From positions 82,208 through 113,061 of the forward strand of contig NW_014577558.1 of NCBI RefSeq assembly GCF_000485595.1: a DNA stretch of 30,854 nt. Reading direction: 5' to 3'. This stretch comes from Priapulus caudatus. Taxonomy: Eukaryota; Priapulida; Priapulimorpha; Priapulimorphida; Priapulidae. Each line of letters starts with the position of its first letter. Within the stretch, counting starts at the first letter, position 1. Under the pieces are notes generated by a model that worked only from the letters and a program-made list of their open reading frames with translations, was not told the DNA's origin and made no database searches. This document shows positions 11,217 through 21,790 of the stretch, in pieces. Both the position numbers and the translations under genes were made by a program.

Positions 11217-11276
11217 GCACACACACACACCACACCACACAACAACACACATACACACACACACGACACACACAAC

Positions 11277-11309
<33 letters not shown>

Positions 11310-11313
11310 CACA

Positions 11314-11344
<31 letters not shown>

Positions 11345-11380
11345 CACGATCAGGCACACACACACACACACAACACACAC
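11217..11380. repeat. (CA)n microsatellite
   Basis: Interrupted CA repeat like the 8.4-10.7 kb tract. It passes directly into an AT-rich patch (11381-11420). Confidence 0.95.
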
Positions 11381-11425
11381 ATATATTATTATATATAATG
11401 ATATATTATAATATATATAGATATA

Positions 11426-11565
11426 AGAGAGAGAGAGAGAGAGAGAAGAGCGAGAAGACGAGAGAGAATATAAGCAGAGAGGCCAGAGAGATGAGGAGAG
11501 GGATTAGAGAGAGATGATGAGAGAGAGAGAGCAGAGAGAGAGCAGAGAGAGAGAGAAAGAATAAG
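11426..11565. repeat. (GA)n microsatellite
   Basis: GA dinucleotides with short interruptions. The Leu/Ser-rich minus-strand frame over it reflects composition only. Confidence 0.93.
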
Positions 11566-12000
11566 AGGAGGGCCATAAGCAGACGCCGACGCATATAATG
11601 CGGCGCGCGGCTATGTGTGCGCTTCGCGGAGAGATCCATACTGCTAGATAGCAAATGCATACATCTACACCTGTACGCACATGTGCACGCAAACAAAGTT
11701 TATAATGTAGAGGTAGCTAAAATAGAGAATACAAATTGACATACGTCTGCGAACATGCGCGCGTACTCGTGACACGAACTAACACCAATAAATCGGACCT
11801 GTAATTGTGATCATATATGTCATATTTTCTACGAGAGGATTTACGTGAGTGAAACCCAACAAATCCAAGTTGTCTTCGCGTGATCCACCCACGCAGACAA
11901 GCTTCCACTAGTTTGTCTTGACACTATTGATGACTGAGCCTGAAACACGACCCCTTCACTGACGCTGTCGCTTCGTAATGGATTCGATAATTACTTATAA
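11566..12000. other. Unique flank of the Harbinger-like element
   Basis: No gene recognised. The last three bases, TAA (11998-12000), form the left half of a probable target-site duplication. Confidence 0.55.
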
Positions 12001-12117
12001 TGGCCCTGTCACACATGACGATTGTAGCCAGCGTATGCCGGACGTATAAAAATTTGGTGAATACGCGCGCGTACGTCGAATGACAGTTATGGGTACATTC
12101 TTTTGTATAAGTTGAGA

Positions 12118-12168
12118 GCACGCTGAAGCCGCTGAAGCCGCTGCAAGGTCACGCCTGAACGCACGCTG
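12118..12168. repeat. ACGCTGAAGC minisatellite, left block 1
   Basis: About five degenerate copies of a ~10-bp ACGCTGAAGC unit. The same array occurs in left block 2 at about 12516-12567. Confidence 0.7.
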
Positions 12169-12515
12169 GTGATACGTCGTAGTACGGCGAGGTTGTCTAA
12201 ATGTTTTTAGCATGCTCAAAATTTTCCGACGTATGCAGCGTTATGCCCATACGATCCGCATACGCGCGGCCATAAGGTGTAGTAAGTATGAGATCGTTGA
12301 CACACGTTTCACCACACGTTACGTGTAAGTTACTCATAAGGTCGACAATACGTTAGAAATAACGGTTCTAGCGGTACCCAAAACTTATTTCATAACTTAG
12401 TGCGCCCTGCTCACACCATGACGATTTAGCCTGCGTATGCGGACGGTATTAAAATTTGGGTGAAACGGCTGGCGTACGTCGCAATAATGTTATGGGTAAG
12501 TTAGTATAAGTTAAG

Positions 12516-12567
12516 ACGCAGGCTGAAGCACGGCTGAAGCCACGCTGAAGCACGCTGAAACACGCTG
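12516..12567. repeat. ACGCTGAAGC minisatellite, left block 2
   Basis: Four to five copies of the same ~10-bp unit seen at 12118-12168, offset by about 400 bp, which matches the block duplication. Confidence 0.7.
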
Positions 12568-13689
12568 TATACGTCGTAGTACGGGCCCGACGCGTCGTCG
12601 ACAAAATTTTGCGAGCATGCTCAAATTTTCCGACATATGCCAGGTAGGCCATACGTCCCGCATACGCGGCTAAGTCTGTAGTAAGTTATGCGATCGGTTG
12701 ACCACACGTGCACACAGCGTTACTTGTAAGTTACTCATAAGTCGACAATACGTCGCATGATAATGTCTTCAGTAACGTACCCAAAACTTCATTTCTAACT
12801 TATGAGTAACGTGGCTTTGAACCTATGGGTAACTTATCTCCAACGCATATTGACGTATGCAGAAGGCGTACTTTGACGTGTTCCGGACAACACAGAACTT
12901 ACTGAACGATGTTTCTAACTTACAGCTACCGATATAATGGGTATTGGCAAGCCTTTAGGATGATTGGTATATAAAAATGGTACTTGGCATGTTGCAGTAC
13001 TGCGACTGGTCGAGTTGTGGGATACTGTCATGGACTAGTGCGGTTATGATTCGTCGATCGCAGACTGTTTATAGGCTGCCGACACGTCGATCGTCGGCGA
13101 TTACGCTACCGCGCGTATGATAAGTTAGACTATCGTTGGCAAAGTGTGTGGAACGCGGGCAACACGCTAAGCAGTCCTGTTGGTATAAGTGTACTTTATA
13201 AGTTATCGAAACTGTATCGATATACGCTTACTAATACGTTAAGTTACTGTTCTCACTCGTTATGAATACGCTATGGTATACGCACCAAAGTGTGAAGAAA
13301 AAACATCGATAGTCAGCGATGCCAGTCGTTTAGGAGAGAATTTTGATATCTGTCCGGTCTTACGCTGTCTAATCGTTCAAGTATGATGTGGACAGGGGCC
13401 ATTTATGAGAAAGACGTGCTTTGAACCTACTGTTGTAACTTATCTCCAACGATCATATTGACGCTATGTAGCGTACTTTGACGTTGTTCCGGACGACTCA
13501 TAGATAACTGAACGCGTTTCTACTTACAGCTACCGTATAATGGCGTATATGCAGCGTTAAGGAGAATATTCGTTATATATAAAAGATAGTATTTGGCATG
13601 TTTGATACTGCACCCGGGGCGTGATGTTTGATTACTGTGATGTCTAGTGCGGTCTCATGATTTGAATCGTGCGAGCGCAGCCTTTTTTA

Positions 13690-13785
13690 GTAGGCTACGA
13701 CACGTGAGTAACTGCACGTCAGTAACGTTAGTAACGACAGCGTTAGTAACGACACGTGGAGAAACGACACGTAGTACTGTGCATC
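13690..13785. repeat. GACACGTAGTAAC minisatellite
   Basis: Degenerate 12-13-bp units around ACGACACGTAGTAAC in the second right block. The first right block lacks it. The later copy shows the same presence/absence pattern (present at about 16888-16968, absent from 16039-16617). Confidence 0.7.
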
Positions 13786-14096
13786 GTCGGCGTTACGCGT
13801 GCGTCGCGCTATGCCACAATGTTAGGAACTATCTGCTTGGCATAAGCTGCTGAACCGCCGGCAACACGGCTTAAGCATTCGTTGGTATAAGTTAGTTTTT
13901 TTTTATCTTATAAGTTATCGAAACGTTCTATATACGTTACTAATACGTTAAGTATACGTCCAACTCGTTATGAATACGCTATGTATACGCCCAAAATTGA
14001 AAAAAAACATCGATAGTTCAGCGTATGCCAGCGTTTTAGAGAAATTTTGATACGTCCGGCATACGCTGTCTAAATCGTCAATGTGTGACAGGGCCA

Positions 14097-15926
14097 TAAA
14101 GTCCACATTCAACATTGGCATAGAGTATTACCATTCAAATAAGCGCCGTATTTACGGGAAATGTCCTCCTCATAAGCCTTAGTAGTATTGAATGCTTGCG
14201 TGACACGTACAGAGCGAGCTGGGTCCGTACTGATATACAACAATTGGCGTCATTAATTCAGTGAGAGGAAATTCAGAGATTAAAACGATCGTTGTATTAT
14301 TTAAAGTCTAGAAATTGACGTTTATGTTTTGTCTGTCGATGTGAACGATATATTCTACGATGTGTTGCCGGCAAAGTGGTGGTTATAAAAGGTTCCTATC
14401 AATACAGTGGGTACTTACGAAAAGGTAAGAGAGATTGTCAATAACATTTTGCATCAACTGACGAAACGACAGCAATGTTCATTAATTAGTTATATCCGCC
14501 CACACATTACCTAAATTGTTATGTAAAATTGTGTTATTTGAAAGCGTTGTCCGGTAAGATTGGTCCTTGCTTCGATAATCCATTGAGGTTGGAACCGAAT
14601 TTACACTAGCCATTATCATTACGTTATCCTAACTGCGATCTATCAGCCTTTACCTGATAGAAGAGTTACTGAAATGGGTAAAACAAAAACGCCGGGCTTT
14701 TCTTATTCCTTTCTCACTCATCATCCTTCTGATCCATCTGATCACTACCCCCATGTGCTCGCATCAATATCTATTGATATATTAGGCCATTTCTTCCTAA
14801 TTTCCACCTTATATAATAACGTTCTACTCCACCGCTCTTTGCTCCTACTCTTTACTTTTATTTTTCTCTATTTTCCATCTACTTTTCTCGCATATATACG
14901 AACGAAAACCCCTTCTTTATCTTCTCCATTATCGTTTTTCTTTATCATCGGCTTCTTCTTCTTTTCATTTCTTCTCTTCGTTTCACTCAGGCTCTTCACC
15001 TCTCCTGGCTGCACATATCTTTCTTCTCTCTTCACCGCTCATATGTTTCTGCTCTCGCGACCTTTCTACTCTCTCGTTCTCTTCGCTCTCTTCTTGTCGG
15101 ATTTCTCGCGCGCGTTTTTCGACTTTGTTGCGGCCTCTAGCGGGTTTCATCCCTGCGGCGCAATCTCTCTATTTCGCCTGCGGCTGCTGCTCCCCGCTCT
15201 ACCCGCCGTGCAGTGACAACAACGCAGCCCGGTAATGAGTAACGTCACCAGTCGCTGAGGATTCAAATTGGTTTAGTGCCGTGGCGAGTCTCTCGGGCGT
15301 AGATCGTTTAACAGCGGAATGACGTGGAGCGAAATAAAAGCAATACCCCGTCCGCCGTCCACACGATTACGCGGGTGGCTTCGATCCGAGTCCTCAGTTC
15401 ATCGTATGCAAATTCAGGACCGGGTGGCAATTCCCAGGTGAGGGATGCGGAACCGAGAGGAAGCCGCAGGAAAACTAGTCGTCTTCCGCTCGGTGAATTT
15501 CGCACTCCGTCGGCGGGGCGACTGAAATAGTCGATTTCGTGTCGACGTTCGTATCTATCGGTGCCAAATGCGCGCGACGAGAGAATTTACGCTCCACGTA
15601 ATATATCCAGTATATAGTAACTATGCGTAGTACTATAGGTAGGTGCACAATCCCGTAACCGAAACCACAGCGCCAAATGTGTTTCGTATTTCTAGAAATT
15701 TAATTCTTTCTTCTGTGATTCTTTTCATGTTTTTTTTTAAAGATTTCAGGAAGGTAGTTATCATGCATCTTATGTATTACGGTACCATCCTAGTGCGGTC
15801 TGTGGCAGCACTTCGTAAGCAAACACGTGAATATTTCTGCAGTTACTCTTATGAACGTTCACACTGAGTTGGATGAACAAAGACTACATACATAAGTACT
15901 GTGTGCTTGTATAGAGACTCCCGCTG

Positions 15927-15930
<4 letters not shown>
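14097..15930. other. Element flank: AT-rich, polypyrimidine and GC-rich parts
   Basis: Single-copy-type DNA right of the transposon. About 14097-14690 is ordinary intergenic sequence, with TATAAAA at 14384-14390 and a donor-like AAAG/GTAAGA at 14421-14430. About 14694-15115 is C/T-rich and holds a Leu/Phe/Ser-rich 180-codon frame (14674-15216) that I do not accept as a gene. About 15116-15600 is CpG-rich, contains an octamer-like ATGCAAAT at about 15404-15411, and could be a promoter region, but no transcript is evident. Confidence 0.45.

Positions 15931-16000
<70 letters not shown>
15931..16000. repeat. (CT)35 microsatellite
   Basis: Thirty-five uninterrupted CT units. It marks the exact junction between copy A and copy B of the 3.2-kb duplication. 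Confidence 0.98.
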
Positions 16001-16004
<4 letters not shown>

Positions 16005-19000
16005 ATCGTCAGCGTACGCCAAAACTATTCTGCTAACTTATGAGTAAACGTGCTTGATAACCTATGTGTAACTTATCTCCAACGCCATATTGACGTATGC
16101 AAAAGTATTTGCCGTGTCCGGACGACCACAGAAACTTACTGAACGTGTTTCTAAACTTACAGCTAAAACCGTATAATTGGCGTATTGGCACGTTAAGGGA
16201 ATTGGTATAATAAAAAATGGTCATTGCATTGTTGATGAGGGCGACGAGTGATCACTGTGATGACTAGTGCGGTTATGATTTCGTCGAAGTCCGCAGCTTT
16301 TTTATAGCTTGCGACACGTGGATCGCCGCGATACGCTACCGCGCGCCTATGGCATAAGTTAGACTATCGTTGGGCATAAGTGTGAACCGGCCCACCCGCT
16401 AAGCATTCGGTTGTATAGAGTTATCTCTAAGTTATCCGAAACGTTCGATATACGTTACTAATACGTTAAGTATACGTTCCGAACTCGTTATGAATACGTC
16501 TATGTAACGACCAAAAATTGAAAAAAAAATCGATAGTTCAGCGTATGCCACGTTTTAGAGAGATCTTTGATACGTCCGGCATAGCGCTGTCTAAACCGTC
16601 AATGTGTGACAGTGCCATTATGAGTAACGTGGCTTTGACCTATGTGTAACTTATCTCCAACGCATATTGACGTATGTAGACGTATTTGACCGTTCCGGAC
16701 GACCCACAGAAACTTACTGACGTGTTTCTAACTTACAGCAGCTAGCGTATAATGGTATTGGCAGCGTTTAGGAAATTGGTAATAAAATAGTATTGAGCAT
16801 GTTTGAGACTGCGACGGTGATGTGATACTGTCGATGTCTAGTAGCGTTTATGATTTGAATCGTCCGAGGCGGCAGCCTTTTTATAAGGCCTACGACACGT
16901 AGTAACGTCCACGTAAGTTAACGTAGTACGACACGTATAACGACACGTAGTAACGACACGTAGTTTAACGTGATCGTCGCGATACGCTGCCGCGCGCTAT
17001 GCACAATTAAAGACTAGCTGCCATAAGCTGTGACAAAGCCGGCCAACACCTAACATTCGTTGTATTAGTTATCTTATAGAGTTATCGAAACGGCTTCTAT
17101 ATTACTTACTAATCACGTAAGTATACGTCCACTCTCGTTATGAATAACGCTATGTATACGCCCAAATGAAGTAAAAAAAAAAGAACCAAAAAAAAAAAAA
17201 ACAAAAAAAAAAAAAAAAAAATCATCGATAGTGATGCAGCGTATGCCAGCTTTAGAGAAAATTTTGATCACGTCCTGGCATACGCTGTCTAAATCGTCAT
17301 GTGTGACAGGGCCATAAAGTCCACATTCAACATTGCATAGAGTAGTACCATCAAATAAGCGCCGTATTACGGGAATGTCCTCCCATAACCTTAGTATAAT
17401 GAATGCTTCGTGAGCCGTAAGAGCGAGCTGGTCCGTACTGATAATACATACATTTCGTCATTGAATTCAGTGAGGAGGAAATTAGAGATTAAAACGATCG
17501 TTTATTATTTAAAGTCTAGAAATTGACTTATATGTTTTGTCTGTCGATGTGAACACGATTAATTCTATCGATGTGTTGCCGCAAAGTGGTGGTTAAAAAG
17601 GTTCCTATCAAAACAGTGGTACTACGAAAAGGTAAGAGAGACTTGTCACTGAACATTTTGCATGCAACTGACGAAACGATCGCAATGTTCATTAATTAGG
17701 TATATCCGCCCACACATTACTAAAATGTTATTAAAATTGGTATTTGAAAGCGTTTGTCGCTGTAAGCATTGCCTTGCTCGATAATCCATTGAGGTTGGAA
17801 CCGAATTTTACACTAGCATATCATTAGTTATCCTAACTGCGATCAGATCAGCCTTACTGAGTAAGAAGAGTTACCTGAATGGGTAAAACAAAAACGCACG
17901 GGCTTTTTCTCTATTACGGCTTTCTCACTCATCGATCCTTCTTGATTCCATCTGATCACTCACCGCTATTGTGCTTCCGCATCAATATCTTTGATATATA
18001 GCCATTTTTCTAACTTTCCACCTTATATGAATTAACGTTCTCTACTCCACACGCGTGCTTGCTCTACTCTTTTACTTTATTTTTCTCATTCCATCTACTT
18101 TTCTCGCGGCATATAATACGAACGAAAACACCCTTCTGTTTCTCCCACTTAATAGTTTCTTTATCATCGCTTCTTCTTTTTTCATTTTCTCTCTACCGTT
18201 TCACTCACGCTCTCGACCTCTCCTGTGTACATATCCTTTCTTACTCTCTTCTTACCGCTCATATGTTATTCTGCTCTCGCGACTTTCTACTGCTCTCGTT
18301 CTCTTCGCTCCTCTTCCTTGTCCGTTTCTCGCGCGGCGTTTTTTCGGCTCTTGTGTTGCGTGCCTCTAGCGGGTTTCATCCCTGCGGCGGCAATCTCTAT
18401 ACCTTTCGCCTGCGGCTGCTAGCTCCCGCGCCTACCCGCCGTGGCGTGACAACACGCGCCGGTAGTGAGCTAAACGTCAGCCAGTGCTGAGGAATCAATT
18501 GTTCTTAGTGGGCGTGCGAGTCTCTCGGGCGTAGACGTTTAACAGCGGAATGACGTGCAGGCGAATAAACCAATACCCCGTCGCCGTCCACGCGATTAGC
18601 GGGTGGGTTCGATCCGACTCCAGTTCATCGTATCATAATTCAGGACGCGGGTGGCAATTCCCAGGTGAGAGGATGCGCAACCGAGAGGAAGCCGCAGAAA
18701 ACTAGTCGTCTTCCGCTCGGTGATTCTCGCATCCGTCGGCGGGGGGGCGGGGGGGGGGACTGAAATAGTGATTCGTGTCGACGTATCGTATCTATCGGGC
18801 GAAAATGCGCGCGACGAGAGAAATTACGCTCCACGTATATATCCATATATAGTACTATGCTAGTAACTATAGTAGGTGCACCAATCCCCGTAACCGAAAC
18901 CACAAGCGGCCGAAATGTGTTTCGTATATTTAAAAATGTAATTCTTCTTCTGTGATTTCTTTCCATGTTTTTTTTGAAAGATTTCCGAAGGCTGTAGTTA

Positions 19001-19186
19001 TCATGACACTTATTTATATACGGCTACCAGCCTAGTGCGGTCTGGTGGCAGCGCACTTCGTAAGCAAACACGTGAATTTCTGGCAGTTTACTCTTATGAA
19101 CGTTTCACACGTGAGTCTGGATGAACAAAAGCTACATATCAATAATACTTGTGAGCTTGTATAAGAATCCCCGCTGCGGCCGCTGC
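16001..19186. repeat. 3.2-kb duplicated segment, copy B
   Basis: Begins at the equivalent of 12759 and repeats copy A in order: right block without minisatellite (16039-16617), right block with minisatellite (16618-17314), transposon right end followed by TAAAG, the polypyrimidine stretch (about 17900-18360) and the CpG-rich stretch (about 18360-18840). Frequent single-base insertions relative to copy A break every reading frame. Probably a read overhang left by gap filling. Confidence 0.85.
17171..17222. repeat. A-rich homopolymer run inside copy B
   Basis: About 50 bp of near-continuous A where copy A (about 14000-14008) has only a short A run. This expansion looks like a long-read homopolymer error. 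Confidence 0.7.
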
Positions 19187-19220
19187 CTCTCTCTCTCTCT
19201 CTCTCTCTCCTCTCTCTCTG

Positions 19221-19251
<31 letters not shown>

Positions 19252-19591
19252 GCTCTCTCTCTCTCACTCTCTCTCTTTCTCTCTCTCTCTCTCTTCTCTC
19301 TCTCCTCTCTCTCTCTATCTCTCCTCTCTCTCTCGCTCCTCTCGTCTCGCTCTCTCTCTGCTCTGTCTCTCTCGTCTCTTTCTCCTCTTTCTCTCTTCGC
19401 TCTNNNNNNNNNNNNNNNNNNNNNNNNNGCTCGCTCCTCTCATCTCTCTCTCTCTCTTCTTTCTCTCTCTCTCTCTCTCTCTTCTCTCTCTACTCTCTCC
19501 TCTCTCTCCTCTCGCTCTCTCTCTTCTCTCGTGCTCTCTCTCGCTCTCTTCTCTCTCGCTCTCGCTCTCTCTCTCTTCTCTATCTTTATCT

Positions 19592-19623
<32 letters not shown>

Positions 19624-19703
19624 GCCTGCGCTCTCTTCTCTCTATCTCTCTCTCTCTCTCTCTCTTCGCTCTTCTCTCTCGCGTCTCGCTCTCGCTCTCG
19701 CTG

Positions 19704-19734
<31 letters not shown>

Positions 19735-19735
19735 G
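19187..19735. repeat. Long (CT)n tract containing an assembly gap
   Basis: About 0.5 kb of CT repeat with TCGCTC, CCTC and TTCT interruptions on both sides of 25 N. Long Ser/Leu (plus) or Arg/Glu (minus) frames across it are not genes. Confidence 0.95.
19404..19428. other. Assembly gap (25 N)
   Basis: Exactly 25 undetermined bases within the CT repeat. A fixed short size suggests a placeholder and not a measured gap. True repeat length is unknown. Confidence 0.99.
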
Positions 19736-19736
19736 C

Positions 19737-20570
19737 TTTTGTGCAACAACAACTGGTTCTCCAATCAGCCCTCAAGACCGTGATTTGTGGTATTACCGTA
19801 ATACGTCAGGCGTTTCATGCGGTAGCAGTCAGCACGGGAATTTACAGACGTTACTTTACATGTCAACTATATGGACGAGAGTTAGTGCCGTACGTGGAGC
19901 GATTAGCAATGTTATGCTGAGTTGGCATGCACTGAATGGTTCTATCCGATTACAGTTTCTTTAGTCCTACGGGTCTTTGGTCCTACGGGTCGTTGCGTCC
20001 TACGGGTCGTTGATGTCCTACGCGGTTAGGACCAACGACCCGTAGGACCAACGACTCGTAGGGATATAGATCGGTTCCCGCTGGTTCGAAAATAAAAACA
20101 TGTTGAAACATGAAAAATGTAATGAACATCTGTGAACATTAACGTGTGCCTGTGTCGCATATACCCTGTTTTAATTACGCTTACAATTCTTAATATGCTT
20201 TCAGTACATAACTCTCTTAAAGTGGTTACCGACTTTGCACTTTTTTAATTAGATGCCGTCGCGTGCTGGTAATTACGAGGTTAAGCAAAAACCGATACCT
20301 CCTCCAAACATTTTAATCACCAATCATATAATAAATCAGCAAATTTCACTGGACCGATTTAACAATTATAGTACAAGTGCGCTGACTCGTGCACGTCGGA
20401 TGTTATTCCCAATATTTCGACACTGCGAGTGGTATCTCTTTAGACGCGAACAATAAGTAATTCGAGCGGCCATTTCAATGAGCGAAATTGCGACGGAACG
20501 CTTGTTCCTACACGTTGGTATATACTAGGCACGCTTGCAGAAAGCGCGTCTCCTTTCAAAGTGAGAAGCG
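19737..20570. repeat. 0.8-kb duplicated segment, copy C
   Basis: Starts TTTTGTGCAACAACAACTGG after a CT tract and ends GTGAGAAGCG. It matches 20696-21458 throughout but is about 70 bp longer through scattered one-base insertions. No coding sequence is supported: a 67-codon frame at 20253-20456 is broken in copy D. Confidence 0.88.
19965..20063. repeat. 16-bp hairpin array, noisy copy
   Basis: Tandem TCCTACGGGTCGTTGG units followed by their reverse complement. This is the indel-rich version of the cleaner array at 20891-20984. Confidence 0.85.
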
Positions 20571-20573
20571 GCG

Positions 20574-20595
20574 CTCTCTCTCTCTCTCTCCCTCG

Positions 20596-20633
<38 letters not shown>

Positions 20634-20649
20634 CTCTCTCTCGCTCTCG

Positions 20650-20695
<46 letters not shown>
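20574..20695. repeat. (CT)n microsatellite
   Basis: CT repeat with CGCT interruptions separating copies C and D. It mirrors the CT tract that precedes copy C. Confidence 0.96.
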
Positions 20696-20698
<3 letters not shown>

Positions 20699-21458
20699 GT
20701 GCAACAACAACTGGTTCTCAATCAGCCTAAAGAGTGATTTGTGGTTACGTTGTCAGGTGTTCCATGGGTAGCAGTCATGCAGGGAATTAAGCAGTTATTT
20801 CGATGTATGAGTGGGAGAGTAGTGCGTAGGAGCGATTAGCATGTTATGCTGAGTTGATGATGAATGGTTCTATCGATTACAGTTCTTTAGTCCTACGGGT
20901 CTTTGGTCCTACGGGTCGTTGGTCCTACGGGTCGTTGGTCCTACGGGTAGGACCAACGACCCGTAGGACCAACGACTCGTAGGACTATAGATCGGTTCCC
21001 GTGGTTCAAAATAAAACATGTTGAAACATGAAAACATGTAATGAACCATCTGTGAACATTACGTGTGCCTGTGTCGCATATACCCTGTTTTAATTACGTT
21101 ACATTCTTAATTGTTTCAGTAATAACTCTCTTAAAGTGGTTACCACTTGATTTTTTAATTAGATGCGTCCGTGATGGTAATTACGAGGTTAAGCAAAACC
21201 GATACCTCCTCCAACATTTTATCACCATATATAATAAATCAGCAAATTTCACTGACCGATTAAATATAGTACAAGTGCGCTGACTACGTGCACGTACGGT
21301 GTATATCAATATTCGACACGCGAGTGGTATCTCTTAGACGCCGAACAATAATACACTCGAGCGGCCATTTCATGAGCGAAATTGCGACGGAACGCTGTTC
21401 CTTACACGTTGGTATACTAGGCACGGAAAGCGCGTCTCCTTTAACAAAGTGAGAAGCG
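20696..21458. repeat. 0.8-kb duplicated segment, copy D
   Basis: Same sequence as 19737-20570 with fewer insertions. It ends GAGAAGCG and then continues into unique DNA (ATAAGTATAACG), so this copy is the one joined to the true right flank. Confidence 0.88.
20891..20984. repeat. 16-bp tandem array folding into a long hairpin
   Basis: Three direct units (20891-20938; the first has CTTTGG, the others CGTTGG) and a partial fourth run into two inverted units. Arms 20907-20942 and 20949-20984 are 36 bp each with one mismatch around a 6-base ACGGGT loop. The tandem order with sudden inversion suggests a foldback-type structure. Confidence 0.92.
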
Positions 21459-21504
21459 ATAAGTATAACGTAGACACGATGAGAACGCTTGCCGATTTGC
21501 AACA

Positions 21505-21790
21505 TGTTCTGCTTGCATCTATGACAAATACGACATGCGCATATACGCTCTCCTATGACACTATTTGTCATAGGAAGATTCTTCCCATGACAAATATTGG
21601 CGAGTCAACTTCGTTCCGCTTTACAGCATAAATTCACTGCTTGCGTTCATAATAGCGCTCCTTAACTCATATGCTGCGCACAACACATACAACAATATTT
21701 GTCATAAGAAGAATCTTCCTATGACAAATAGTGTCATAGGAGAGCGTATAATATGCGTATGTTGTATTTGTCATAGATGCTAGCAGAACA
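21505..21790. mobile_element. Foldback/MITE-like inverted repeat
   Basis: Arms 21505-21599 and 21693-21790 (95 and 98 bp) are near-identical inverted repeats around a 93-bp spacer. They begin TGTTCTGCTTGCATC and end GATGCTAGCAGAACA. Each arm also holds the smaller palindrome CCTATGACACTATTTGTCATAGG or its complement, plus further TATGACAAATA copies. No coding frame and no clear target duplication. It lies just outside the false duplication. Confidence 0.8.

Larger units (their letters stand above)
12001..14096. mobile_element. Non-autonomous PIF/Harbinger-like DNA transposon
   Basis: The left end starts TGGCCCTGTCACACATGACG. The right end (14042-14096) is its reverse complement over about 55 bp with a handful of differences, sharing a CAGCGTATGCCGGACGTAT core. 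The element is flanked by TAA on both sides (11998-12000 and 14097-14099), the 3-bp duplication typical of PIF/Harbinger (established knowledge). No transposase frame is visible, so it needs an enzyme encoded elsewhere. Internally it has two ~400-bp left blocks (12001-12400 and 12401-12800), each starting with a copy of the left end, and two ~600-700-bp right blocks (12801-13401 and 13402-14096), each finishing with a copy of the right end. Base-level indel noise between blocks is heavy, so read-quality problems are likely here too. Confidence 0.72.
12759..16000. repeat. 3.2-kb duplicated segment, copy A
   Basis: Runs from inside the Harbinger-like element through its right end, 1.8 kb of flank and a pure CT tract. 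It is repeated almost in full at 16001-19186 plus the following CT tract. Differences are mostly isolated one-base insertions and deletions, the pattern of uncorrected long-read sequence and not of diverged genomic duplicates. Confidence 0.85.

Noticed and set aside
14674-15216. 180-codon frame, hydrophobic, could pass for a membrane protein
   Set aside because: Leu/Phe/Ser richness comes from a C/T-rich tract. No family features, and the matching stretch in copy B is frameshifted.
18600-18625. tRNA or tRNA-derived SINE, from a GGGTTCGATCCGAC B-box-like motif
   Set aside because: No A box, no cloverleaf, and the cleaner copy A (about 15377-15390) reads GGCTTCGATCCGAG, which breaks the match.
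12759-19186. Recent biological segmental duplication
   Set aside because: Differences are dominated by one-base indels, and the junction coincides with a CT tract next to an N gap. An artefact is more likely, though not proven.
19121-19783. 220-codon Ser/Leu frame
   Set aside because: It is a CT repeat read through the N gap; the minus-strand equivalent is Arg/Glu repeat.
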